Shown here: one piece after another, positions 9,753-21,800 of the stretch
Numbering within the stretch: the first letter of the stretch is position 1
Layout: each line of letters starts with the position of its first letter
From: Apostichopus parvimensis
Lineage: Eukaryota > Echinodermata > Holothuroidea > Aspidochirotida > Stichopodidae
DNA: 55,844 nucleotides
Direction: 5' to 3'
Assembly: GCA_000934455.1 (NCBI GenBank)
Contig: KN885204.1
Coordinates: 1-55,844, forward strand
Position numbers and translations under genes: made by a program
Notes under the pieces: model-generated
Told to the model about the DNA's origin: nothing
Seen by the model: the letters and a program-made list of their open reading frames with translations, nothing else
The model's database searches: none

Positions 9753-12700
9753 GTTTGTAAAGTGTTAAGATACATTTTTTTTGGAGAGGGCGAGGGGGGT
9801 GGGGTTCCTAATAGAAGCTCAAATGCTTGTTAAAAATTGCATGAAAGGTCTGTCCTATTCCATTGCATTGATTCTTTTAGTAGAAGTTTTTTTCTGTGTT
9901 GTTTGAGTAGTTCTTGTATAATATTAAAGCATACACATTTGTAATAAGTGTTGAGTAATCATAAATTGTGCATCGAAACTTGAGCCAGAGAATTAAGTTT
10001 ACGTAACTTAACCGTTCTCTGTATTCGATGACCTTTAAATTTTTCTCGGATGACTGTGAAGTAAGCTCATATACCTGTCATGTATTGGCATTATGTGAGA
10101 AATGATGTAGTAGAATTTTAGCAAAATATATCACTCACCCCACCCACACCTCTTCCCCCTCCCCTCCCCCTCCCCCTCCCCATTGCACTTATTGTGACTT
10201 GTTTAATCTGAGCTAGATTCTGAGTTAAATGCCAGACATTAAATTGGTTTTGTTCAAGACACAGTATTAAGTTTACTAGGTGGTATTTGTATTATAAGAA
10301 TGTGTTCACGTTGCATAGCCATTGTCTGCAGACTCCAAAACCACTCAGGAAAAAATTAAAACTAACGATCTGTGTGGTCTCTGTGTATTTCCTGGCCTTT
10401 GTTCCTTGAAGCAGTGTTGTTATTGTGCAGTCACTCTTATCTTTCCAAAAAAACAACCACAGTGCTTTAATTTTTCACTATCTGCACAACGGTACAAATC
10501 TTGTGGCATTTTTCTCAGTAAACGGCTGGCAGTTTTGGTGCTAAACATTAGGTACATGACACACAAACACTTAGGCCACTGAAGAGTGTGCTTTTTAATA
10601 TTCTTCTAAACTTTATTGTTACCCTCTAAATAATAATTTGTGCAAGCTTTTTGGGCAGTTTTCATCAATTTTATGTGATTATGGTCAAAGATTAATGTTA
10701 AGTGATAAATATCAGTAACCATCGTTTACCATGACAACTCCAAAAGTGTAACAAAGTTGAGTTCATTTATCACTTTTACATCAGTCATTGCTATCAACCA
10801 TGGGTTCTTTATTGGCGACCTGAGGCCAAATCAGGCCAGCGAAAGATTTACCCACTTAGCCAGTGGGGAAAAAAAGACCGTCCCACAATCTTACACTATT
10901 TGGGTATGCAGGTAATTGGGGGTTCGGGCTTGACCACTATACAGGCCTACTGTCCATATTGATCAATCTAAGAACAGTTTGCTCCAACCAATGTTTGTCT
11001 CTGGCCCTCGTAGAAAGTTAAATTCGGAGACCCTTTTACATTGACCTCAGTGCCAAAGAGAATAGAACAGTAGATTAAAATATCCCTTGTACCCTGTAGC
11101 ATGGTTTATGCCAAGTTAATACCGCAGAGCAGGGTTTTGTGCTTAACAACATTGAAAGGGAAAGAAATTTATATGAAGTTGTGATATAATAGTTTTTTGC
11201 ACTCTGCCATCTTCATAGCTTTGTACAGGCCTGGCATTATTCAAATTAACATTCTTGTCCCTTATTGGTTGATAGTGATACAGCTGCTTTAGGTCTTCTA
11301 ATAATTCACTGCAACTTCAATTTCTGACTAATTCACACTCCCTTTGTTTGTGGGTTCTGAAATTTAGATGCTCTCAGATGTGTCACTGTTAATTGAGGTC
11401 GGAAAGTAAATATGTTCAGGAAGTATAGATTTCAAAATAATTAAAGAAGAGAGAAAAGGGGTCAAAGTCTGGAGAAAAATTTGCCCACAAAATCCTGTCA
11501 GCTGCATTCACTATAGATAGGAAGATAATTTGACTGAGAATAGTCATAAGAACTACTGTAAATGAGAAGGACTGCTTCCTTATATTCTGATTAGATTCTG
11601 AATACATTATTGACATTTAGTGTAACACTCTGGAAGTGATATCTGTAGATTTAGTCATGTAATCAGCTTTAGAGCTTGTCAGAATATAGATGGCAACTAT
11701 TTCAGACACACAGTATTTTTGAGATGCGTCACATGCAACAAGTGATGACTTTACCGTGAGTGACTATGAATGAAATTTTGTTTTTACATAGTTGTGGTTT
11801 TTCGAACAGAAAATTGGTTACCTTAAGTCAGTGCCGATCATCATTCAAACTGAACCATATACATGGGAACGTTAAACGTATGTACAACTTAAACATCATA
11901 GCACGGATTGTGAAAAATTACTCATTGTTGTACAGTTTACTTATCACAACAGTGAGATGTTCCAGATAACCATAGGGTGGAAAATTATGTACGTGACCCA
12001 ACAGAGTGCTTACAAATACTTTCCATGTGGCATACATCTGGAGTGTAATAACCACAATAGGTGGAATCATGGAACCGACATGCATGTGATGATGTGTCTT
12101 ATGTTAATCGTAACCAGGCCTGGATGTCTCCTGCTATGAGAAATATTCCAAAGGTAGTGCGAGTTAAGGGCCGAGCCTCGAAATATCACCATGCATTATG
12201 TTTGATGGGGATTTCCTTACCATTTACTAATGTGCTCCTAACTATCCACATGTGAAATAGTTTGAAGAACATTTATATTGACCCCAAAATTTGAACATAT
12301 GAAAGTCAGCCAAAATGTTGTCAAAACCAATCTCCTCAAATTGTTTGTTCCTTAAAGCAGCAGCAGCATTTTGCATATGGTCAAAAAGTTTTGTATTTTT
12401 AACGGATATAACAAGTATTGATCCAAATCTGATTAATCAAACTGTGAAGGACAACCTCCTGGCTTCTTTGCATTCAACACACACTATAAATTAGCTTGTA
12501 ATTGACAGTTTTCATTCCATATTATTATTGTCGGCCACGACATATAATTAATTACACGCAAGCTTAAATGAAAGTCTGGTTCAAATACATTTAAGTTTGT
12601 GACAATTTGATATTAAGGTTGACAACTGTGAGGTGTGACGAAGCTGCCATCGTTATAGGATTCGTAGCATCGGTTTGAAGGCTCATCAGATTCAGTTCAT

Positions 12701-12853
12701 GATGTTGCTTTAATTTCATAGTTTACAGATACTGCAGAAAAGCTCATGTTTCCATCATTTCTTCCATGAGAGAAAAATAAAAACTGTTAGCAAAACTGCT
12801 CATCTACTGCAAGAAGCCTGTGTAGGTAAATAAGTATAAGCCGAAAACTCTTC

Positions 12854-12883
12854 ACGTTTCGATCCTAGCAGGGTCTTCTTCTG
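12854..12883 (-). other. Hammerhead-like hairpin motif, degenerate (copy A)
   Basis: On the minus strand the sequence reads a GAAGAAG box, a hairpin (GACCC TGCTA GGATC) and GAAACGTG. It resembles the copy at 15384-15413 but the first core box is altered and the stem has a mismatch. Confidence 0.35.
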
Positions 12884-12996
12884 AGGTCAACTGAAACGAA
12901 AATAAAATAAGAATGCATCGCTGGTATCTTCCAATTTAACTGTCTGTCCATCTCTGCCACTCATTGTGTTCTTACTGTAGTTTGTTTTCCTTTCAG

Positions 12997-13116
12997 TTAG
13001 CCTCTGAAGGAGATCCTGTTAGGATAGAAATGTCAGATCATCTTCACTTTTTACACATGTGTAAAAGTAAGTTGGCCTGACGTTTCGATCCTAGCAGGAT
13101 CTTCTTCAAAGGCTAA
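12997..13116. repeat. 120-bp imperfect palindrome (foldback)
   Basis: The left arm TTAGCCTCTGAAGGAGATCC pairs with the right arm GGATCTTCTTCAAAGGCTAA, and the pairing continues inward to a CACATGTG centre. Both arms contain the GATCC-TGYTA-GGAT hairpin followed by GAAA, in head-to-head orientation. A near-identical copy is at 15536-15655. Confidence 0.85.
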
Positions 13117-13132
13117 ATGACAAGTAACAGTA

Positions 13133-13182
13133 NNNNNNNNNNNNNNNNNNNNNNNNNNNNNNNNNNNNNNNNNNNNNNNNNN
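13133..13182. other. Assembly gap of 50 Ns
   Basis: Exactly 50 N characters separate the two copies of the large duplication. A round number implies a placeholder for unknown distance. The minus-strand ORF running across it (13051-13242) is meaningless. Confidence 0.99.
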
Positions 13183-15000
13183 AAATATCAGTAACCATCG
13201 TTTACCATGACAACTCCAAAAGTGTAACAAAGTTGAGTTCATTTATCACTTTTACATCAGTCATTGCTATCAACCATTGGTTCTTTATTGCCGACCTGAG
13301 GTCGAATCAGGCCAGCGAAAGATTTCCACTTAGCCAGTGGGGAAAAAAGACCGTCCCACAATCTTACACTTTTGGGTATGCAGATAATTGGGGCTTAAGG
13401 TTTGACCACAATACTTGCCTACTGTCCATATTGATCAATATAAGTACAGTGAGAATATGAATCTGTCTGGTCCTTTGCTCCAACCAATGTTTTTTTCTGG
13501 CCCTCGTAGAAATTTAAATAGGGAGACCCTTTTACATTGACCTCAGTGCCAAAAAGAATAGCACAGTAGATTAAAATATCCCTTGTACCCTGTAGCATGG
13601 TTTATGCCAAGTTAATGCCGCAGAGCAGGGTTTTGTGCTTAAACGACATTGAAAGGGAAAGAAATCTATCTCAAGTTGTCATATAATAGTTTTTTTTGCA
13701 CTCTGCCATCTTCATAGCTTTGTACAAACCTGGCATTATTCAAATTAACATTCTTGTCTCTGATTGGTTGATAGTGATACAGCTGTTTTAAGTCTTCCAT
13801 TAACTTGCTGCAACTTCAATTTCTGACTAATTCACAATGCCTTTGTTTGTGGGCTCTAAAATTAAGAAGCTTTCGATGTGTCTCTGTTCATCGAGGTCGG
13901 AAAGTAAATATGTTCAGGAAGTATAGATTTCAAAATAATTAAGAAGAGAGAAAAGGGTCAAAGTCTGGTGAAAAATTTGCCCACAAAATCCTGTCAGCTG
14001 CATTCACTATAGATAGGAAGATAATTTGACTGAGAATAGTCATAAGAGTTACTGTAAATGAGAAGGACTGCTTCCTTATATTCTGATTAGATTCTGAATA
14101 CATTATTGACATTTAGTGTCATATTCTTGAAGTGATATCTGTAGAGTTAGTCATGTAATCAGCTTTAGAGCTTGTCTGAATATAGATGGCAACTATATCA
14201 GACACACAGTATTTTTGAGATGCGTCACATGCAACAAGTGATGACTTTACTGTATACCTACCCGTAGTGACTATGAATTAAATTTTATATTTACTTAGTT
14301 GTGGTTTTTTCGAACAGAAAATTGGTTACCTTAAGTCAGTGCTGATCATCATTCAAACTGATCCATATACATGGAACGTTAAACATATGTACAACTTAAA
14401 CATAATAGCACAGATTGTGAAAAATTACTCATTGTTGTACAGTTTTACTTATCACAACAGTGAGATGTTCCAGATAACCATAGGGTGGAAAATTATGTAT
14501 GTGACCCAACAGACTTACAAATACTTTCCATGTGGCATACATCTGGAGTGTAACAACCACAGTAGGTGGAATCATGGAACCGACATGCATTTGATGATGT
14601 GTCTTATGTTAAACGTAACCAGGCCTGACTGTCTCCTGCTATGAGAAATATTCCAAAGGTAGTGCGAGTTAAGGGCCGAACCTTGAAATATCACCATGCA
14701 TTATGTTCGATGGGGATTGCCTTACCATTTACTACTGTGCACCTAACTATCCACTTGTGAAATAGTTTGAAGAACATTTATATTGACCCCAAAATTTGAA
14801 CATATGAAAGTCAGCCAAAATGTTGTCAAAACCAATTTCCTCAAATTGTTCCTTAAAGCAGCAGCATTTTGCAAATGGTCAAAAAGTTTTTTTTATTTTT
14901 AATGGACATAACAAGTATTGATCCAAATCTGATTAATCAAACTGTGAAGGACAACCACCTACCTGGCTTCTTTGCATTCAACACACACTATAAATAAGCT

Positions 15001-15033
15001 TGTTGTTGTTGTTGACAGTTGTTGTTGTTGTTA
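15001..15033. repeat. TTG trinucleotide microsatellite
   Basis: Two runs of TTG separated by ACAG, present only in copy 2. Copy 1 has a short TTGTAATTGACAG at the equivalent place, so this is a length polymorphism between copies. Confidence 0.85.
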
Positions 15034-15383
15034 AAAGTTTTCATTCCATATTATTATTGTCGGCCACGACATAGAATTAATTACATGCAAGCTTAAATGA
15101 AAGTCTGGTTCAAATACATTTAAGTTTGTGACAATTTGATATTAAAGTTGACAACTGTGAGGTGTGACGAAGCTGCCATTTTTATTGGATTCGTAGCATC
15201 GTTTTGAAGGCTCTCCGGATTCAGTTCATGATGTTGCTTTAAATTTCATAGTTTACAGATGCTGCAGAGAAGCTCATGTTTCCATCATTTCTTCCATGAG
15301 AGAAAAAATAAAAACTGTTAGCAAAATTGCTCATCTACTGCAAGAAGCCTGTGTAGGTAAATTAGTATAAGCCGAAGCGCTTC

Positions 15384-15413
15384 ACGTTTCGATCCTAGCA
15401 GGATCTTCTTCAG
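15384..15413 (-). other. Hammerhead-like hairpin motif (best copy)
   Basis: On the minus strand: CTGAAGA, one extra A, the stem-loop GATCC-TGCTA-GGATC, then GAAACGTG. The order CUGANGA, stem II, GAAA is that of the hammerhead ribozyme core. The extra A before stem II, the lack of a loop on stem III, and G where the cleavage-site base should be H all argue that this copy is inactive or only a look-alike. Penelope-like retroelements are known to carry hammerhead motifs. Confidence 0.35.
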
Positions 15414-15535
15414 ATCCTTCAGATGGTCAACTGAAACGAAAATAAATAAGAACGCATTGCTCGTATGTTTCAATTTAACTGTCTGTCCATCTCTGCCACT
15501 TATTGTGTTCTTACTGTAGTTTGTTTTCCTTTCAG

Positions 15536-15655
15536 TTAGCCTCTAAAGGAGATCCTGTTAGGATAGAAATGTCAGGTCATCTTCACTTTTTACACATGTG
15601 TAAAAGTAAGTTGGCCTGACGTTTCGATCCTAGCAGGATCTTCTTCAAAGGCTAA
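15536..15655. repeat. 120-bp imperfect palindrome, second copy
   Basis: Same foldback as 12997-13116, with a few substitutions (for example CTCTAAAGG for CTCTGAAGG). It lies at the end of duplication copy 2 and continues into sequence missing from copy 1. Confidence 0.85.
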
Positions 15656-15687
15656 ATGACAAGTAACAGTAACAGGAGGGACAAAAA

Positions 15688-15884
15688 CATGCACAGAATA
15701 CAGACATGTAATTAGCATGGTGAACACAAAGAGATAGATTTAAGAGGATTAGTAGACAAGGGATTAGTAGACTACCTCTGTTGGTTTCTTTCTTTCTTCT
15801 CTCCATCCCTTGTCTACTAATCCCCTTACATCTATCTCTTTGTGTTCACCATGCTCATTAACCTGTCTGTATTTTGTGCGTGTT
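15688..15884. repeat. Foldback element with ~77-bp arms
   Basis: The left arm (15688-15764, including GTGAACACAAAGAGATAGAT and TTAGTAGACAAGGGAT) is the reverse complement of the right arm (15805-15884, ATCCCTTGTCTACTAA through ATCTCTTTGTGTTCACCATG). A ~40-bp T/C-rich spacer separates them. It is non-coding, and could be a foldback transposon or part of the repeat complex that precedes it. Confidence 0.85.
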
Positions 15885-18800
15885 TTTTAAAACATTCTCT
15901 TACACAGGCTCTCTAGTGGATAAGCAGTTTGCTAACAGTTTTATTTTATTTTCACTTTTACACATATCTTACATAGCACAGTGAGATATCTAACAGTCTT
16001 GTAGTGTGAGTACAACAGCACAGGCCTGAAAGAAAATGTTTTGCAAAAAAGATTTGGTTTTGGTGGCTTGACGTGCTTAACTAAGACATTATTCTCAGGT
16101 CACATATTTCCTTAAATGGTGGGAGATGAGCAGAGGATGTGGTTGTGACAAATTTAACACCAAATGCAGCAACATAGAAACATGAGCCGATGAAACTAGT
16201 GCATCTTGTAGGAAACGTGTAGGATACAGCATAGTGTGGTGATACTGATATGATAATCAATCTATGCTTTGGAAGAATGAAAAGGAGGGTTTGTGGGAAT
16301 ACTCTTCCAGTTTACAAACATATGACAAAATATTTCCACTAAACTGTGCAAAATTGGTAAAGAGCCAAATTTGTGACATAATTTTCTCATTTACCGAAAT
16401 GATTTGAAAAGCCTTGAAATAGATTATGTTACTTTTCAGTTAATAGTAGACAAGTTTACCTGAATTCTCTCGTGGGTGATGTCAGATGTATGATATGCGA
16501 ATGTTTAAGTATAAATACCGAGGAACAAGAGTTGGATCTTTTGAGAGAGTAAAATTAATCTTTTCCCCACTGGGAGCCCTAAAAAGAGTTAAGTTAACTT
16601 TGACAGAAAAGAAATATTGGCACATTTGAACATGTGTCGGTTCTCGTTGATGTTTGTGTTTGTCCTGACAAAAAAACATGTCATCAAAAGATATGTTGAA
16701 AACATTGCATTAAAATCAGCAAACACAGCTGCCATGCATTATTTTGTGAATAGTAAGTTGTAAAGCAACAGTTGTGCATGGCCTCATACTAGCTTAAAAG
16801 AATGCTAGAACATATATTCATTGATTTTTCAAAGTAAAATGGGGCTCCCTCCTTTGTGTCCAGACCTAATTCTTTGCTCTCCCTCATCACTGGTAGCTGT
16901 TTTCAGATATCTAATTCTCAAGGCAGTACAAATGTAATAATGCTATTAGTACTCCTGCCAGTGTCTCATCATTGGAGGAGACACAATGCCTGCTGTGGAG
17001 CTGTGCTGAAAGACTTGATTGCCAGCTATGCCAGTAGTGTATGTGACCTTGATGGTTTTGAGGTCAACTTGAGTCATGCAAACTATGCATGATCAACACA
17101 ATACAACCCTTATTGCTTTGAGTGCTGTTTAGTGTAGGCTGCTCTGGACAGGACTATGGGACTCTCTCTGTGTGGTGTGTGTTGTGAATTAATAAGCTGT
17201 GTGGAAATAGCATTGAGTTTAGCTTGGAGAGGGAGGGCTCTAGTTAGGAAACAAAGACCCAGAGAGAGGATTTTGTAGGATGTACAAAGGATAAAAGGAA
17301 GCATGTGGATGGAAAATGATAATGTTGTGGTCATGTTTTGTTGATTGGCAAGAATGGAATGTGTACATGAACATAAACAAATCCCATCCTTGCAAGGAAA
17401 TAAAAAATGTGGTTTTGGAAAACAGTATCAATAAAGATTTTGCCTGTCTGAGTAGGATAAATAATATTGTCACCACAGCTAGTTTATTTTGTTAAAAGGA
17501 TGTTGGTATCCATGGAAGCATTTGGATTGAGGTTCTTGTTCTTTCCTATGAACCAAACAAAAGATTGCTTTGATAATGTTAAAAGATTTGTGTAACATTT
17601 GCTGTAGTGTTTTGATCAATTGTATTCTGAATTTACCAAAAACAGAAGCATCCGAATGTACCAAAAGCAGCGTAAAACATGCCATGCCAAAGCAAGAGCT
17701 CACCTATAACATTTTTGTTTGCTTTCTCCTTCTTAAATTTTTACTTCTTCATATATGAATTTTTTGCTCGGGTGGATGGGGGGGGGGGGGGGGGGGTGGA
17801 TTGTATATGTATCCCTTGCTCCATCTATGACCACCGTGGTTGCTATTAAAAACAGGTTTCAGATATAATGACATATCAAGTTTTGTAAACATACTGTTGA
17901 AACAACTCAGCAAATCAAGCTCACTCCTTTCCCTGGTACAGTGTATTTCTTAACATAGTTACTTCACTTAAGATTCATAATACAGAAGCATAGCCCGCCC
18001 ACACAGCCGTAATGTACACATTGATGCCATTTTACATATTGTAAATCACTCATGGACTCACTGACTGCATTTATGTCAAGACTGTTTAAACAAATAATTT
18101 ATACTAGCTTAGTTTTGGGTGTACCGCCTTACTTTGTTGTACAAATGATCCGATTTCATTTGTGTTAAAACTAGAAGGGTCTGGCATAATTATTATGGAA
18201 CATTTTTTTCATCTGTTACATAGAACACATAGAACAACAATCCGGTTGATCTAATGTAAGCGAAGAATCACCGACTGGCACTGGATAGGTGATAGTATCC
18301 GTTTACACACTAGATGTTCCATGATAGGGTTTGACTTTTGCGAAATGGCTTCCTGGTTTGACTTCACTATTGTGAACAACACACAAAGCAGATTGCTGAT
18401 TGAATTTATCCAGCGTTGCTATGGTAAATGCAGGAAATCGTGAATGTGTGCATTGTGTATCGTACAGCACCATATCAGATTTGAGGACTGCACATGATGT
18501 TCATGTTGAAGTGAAGAGCCAGCAAATATTACATTAATGTAGTAAAACCATTGTTGCTAGTGCAATGAATAGGGTATTAATTTAGAAAGTGGAGTTAATC
18601 CTGGTCACACTTTGAAAAATATGAAATGCTCCTCCGTATTAGACTAACGTTTAGTAAAGCGGTACATGGGATTGAAATTACATCAGAATTGAGGCACATA
18701 TCCAATGGGGGGGGGGAGGGGCTGTCCAGCCACGCACAGAATTAAAGAGGGTGCTGTCGTACTGGTCCTATCAGAGCCGTATATACGGCTCTGGGTCCTA

Positions 18801-21800
18801 TCTAGCTCCAAGCAACCTTGACAAGCTGTAGTCTATGACATGCAGATCATTAACGGTACAGTTCTGTTTGTAATCATTGCAGACAAGATTTTATGAAATG
18901 AATTTTCAAAGTGTCAGCTAGTCAAGCTAACTGTTGAAGCACCATTAACTTGTGTTTTCTTAAGCCTGTTGTTCGTTCTGCAAAACTTCATAAGTGGATC
19001 CTAGGAACTAGTCAATCACTTGGCGTTTTGGTTTTCGCAAATGAGTATCTTGCTATTTAAAGGAGCGTTCTAAATGGGTTAATCATTACTACTGCAGTGT
19101 GTGTGTGTTAAAACGTCTCATGTAGATTAGCTCATTTCGTGTTTGCAAAGAGTTGAGACAAGTTGCATAGATGGTTAAATGTGTCTTTATTATTGTGACC
19201 TGTAGTTTGATCTTTAATGTCTTGGATTTGGAGCCATGAAGTTAAAACTATTTATGCTTTGACTTTGCCAGGTATAAGCAAGTAGTGCCATTCTTGAGTA
19301 ACTCAACCATAAGCAGAGAGATAAGATACCGGACTGCGTGAAATGGTACAATTTGGTGTTTATCTCATCAAAACTGCGGCACCGAAGGAGAGAATACCTG
19401 GCATTCATTAGATGCTTTTTGCACCACAAAAGTTGTCATACCCTTGAGGGGTTCTTGAATTGAAATGACAGAGAGTTACATTAAAACTTGTCGGACCAAA
19501 CCTTTCTATATTGGACTGAACGGTTTAAGTAACCTCACTTATACGGAGTAAGAAGCCACTGAGTAGTGACCGTGTAGGTTGCTTAGTTTAGATCCAGAGA
19601 TATCCGACTATGTGTGTGTGACAAGTGAAGAATAAGGCAAAAGTTACTATGCATCGCAACATGTAACTTTTAAAGTATTTAAAGTACAACACAAACGGTC
19701 GATGGATTTTTATTTTCTTCTTCTCCTCTTTTCTTTTACAGGTTTAAATCTCAGGAATTGCATGGATGTTTAAATTACACTAAAGCGGGTTTTAAGACAG
19801 TGCTGCTCACTCAACGCTGGAAGTATTCTGCGGAGTAACGAATATGCCGTCTCCGCGAGGAAAGCGGCCGGAACAGGGTGATAACAAATCTTGAAATGTG
19901 ATCGAGGTTTGTTCATCCGAGGCATACTGTGTATGCAGTGTAAGATGATTTGTGACACATTCTTATATTACTACGGAGTGAAAGGAAGGCCAGCCTTAAT
20001 GGTTTTGGAAGACATTTATGTCCTTTTGGTGACACTGATTTTGAAGGAGGGGTGGGGAAGAGGGCGGTATCACATATTGCTCAATTGTTTGTTGAGAACA
20101 GTTCTGTATGCAATGTAGAGCCATGCAAATTCATGCCATGCAAACACCAGGGAAGTAAAATAAAACATGTCACAGTACAAATTGGAAGGGATATAACCTC
20201 CAAATTTGCTAAAAGCTGTTTGCTCAAAAGGTGTAATACTTTGCCTCATGTGTGCTATTTATATCCATAATAACAGCTGTCTTTGTAAGTGACTAATTAT
20301 TTTGGGATTAAGAAGTGGTAATGGACATATTAGCGATGTAAACTTAAGTTCTTAATTAATTAACAACTCAGGGTCAGGTTGCAGTGTAGGATGGTTTACA
20401 GGGCATCGCAGAAACGGTAGGGTCCCATGACCAGGATATTGTTTGGTATCACTACTATCAAAGGACAAAGAAACTTGTCATGGGAGTAAACCTGATGGGT
20501 GTTTTAAACAAAGGCAGGATCCCTTATAGTTAATAATGAGAAAAGTTGCAGATGGGGTTCGCATCCCCTCCACGGATCCAACTTGATAAATGGCCCCCTT
20601 TCTTTATTTTCTCTCTTTTGTTTTTCCTTTGTTTTTTTCCTCTTTTTTTGGTCGTTGTTGGAATTCTCAAAAGGATTGTCACACAGTATAAACTGTAACA
20701 GTTTCAATTACCTACATCTTGATAACATCATGTAGAAATTAGGTGCAAATTTCACCAGAATGATAAGAAATTGTTTCACTTTTCTTCATCGGTCAGAAAT
20801 TGGTTTCTCTCTTGGACTTTCCTTTTAACTGAGTAATTCTCATTTCCCTCCATCTCTGTATGTGCTTTTACATTCTGAAAATGTTATCATCACAAAGGGT
20901 GTAGCTTGATAGGAATTCAGTCTGCCCAAGACCACAGTCACATAATTCAAACAAGAAATTTCGTCCGTCAAAATTTCGTCCGTCAGTCTGTGTGTAGTAT
21001 GACCGGTTTCCAACACAAGTAACACATTCTGATATAGTTTTACTGCTGAAAGTCCTCATGTTGCACAGGTGTTAAAAAAAAAAAATTGGGTGTTGCTTGA
21101 GTAATGGATGAGGTTAAAAACCAACCTTGATTGAGAACTTGAGTACTACTTGAGTATACTTGAGTAGTAAACAAGTACTTGGTGATGCTGAAAACTACAA
21201 TGTGACAAGTGAAGTGATGATAAAGAATCTTGTGACTTGATCTGTAAAGCCATTTTCTCTTTGTCAGGGTGTTACAAAGTGGGCAATACCCAACCTGTTT
21301 TTTTCTTAATTTAAAAGAAAAACAAGGCCAAAAGACAAAACAGAAAAACCCCTAGAAATCGTCCTTATTAATGTCGTGGTTTTTGTTTTTTATCAGGAAA
21401 ACAATGTAGAATGTATCGTGAGCAAGACGTTGCCTTGAAGTGAAAGTCTCACTGATATGTGCGGTGATCTTTCTATAGACTGCAACGATATACTTCCACT
21501 TACGATTTAAAATGGATAAAATAACAAGCTTTTTCCTTGGTATTAGGATCAAATTAAAACATGATAATGTTGTGATTACTCAGAAAGAAGGCTAGGAAAA
21601 ATGAAAAGTGTAGTGGTGGTAATGTCACTTTAATAGGAAAAAGCAAAAGTAAACCAAAAGTGACAATTAAAACATATCTGAAGGATACCCATTTTATTTT
21701 TTTATTTTATTGTTCTTTATTTACTTATGTTAATTTATTATAATTTTGTACTACAAGTTTAGGATAAAAGATGAATGATACTGTATCTATTAAACTTGTG

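Larger units (their letters stand above)
8859..10706. other. Non-coding stretch between MITE and duplicated block
   Basis: Contains a fragment of the AGGTCA-associated repeat (9105-9205), a candidate small exon at 9715-9752 and a CCCCTCC-type polypyrimidine run near 10148-10181. The ORF at 10322-10582 starts with a non-ATG codon and has no domain. No gene is recognised. Confidence 0.45.
10707..13132. repeat. Large direct duplication, copy 1 (2426 bp), ending at the N gap
   Basis: The block starting AAATATCAGTAACCATCG is repeated almost base for base from 13183. The copies differ by scattered substitutions and small indels. Copy 1 stops exactly at the first N, in sequence that copy 2 continues past. 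No gene is recognised in it; the short ORFs (11416-11616 minus; 11760-12255) have no domain and are not kept intact between copies. Confidence 0.93.
13183..15671. repeat. Large direct duplication, copy 2 (2489 bp), starting at the N gap
   Basis: This is collinear with 10707-13132 through the whole length. It differs by substitutions, a longer TTG microsatellite near 15000-15032, and small indels. It begins at the first base after the Ns, at the position equivalent to 10707, so the upstream boundary of the duplication is set by the gap. Confidence 0.93.

Noticed and set aside
13051-13242. ORF across the N gap with EEDPARIETSGQL
   Set aside because: Translates through Ns. The peptide is the minus-strand reading of the hammerhead-like repeat, not a protein.
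19741-19893. GC-richer segment after a strong polypyrimidine-AG, with a 16-codon ORF MPSPRGKRPEQGDNKS
   Set aside because: Could be a terminal untranslated exon or a transposon fragment, but no donor partner, domain or repeat copy supports a feature call.
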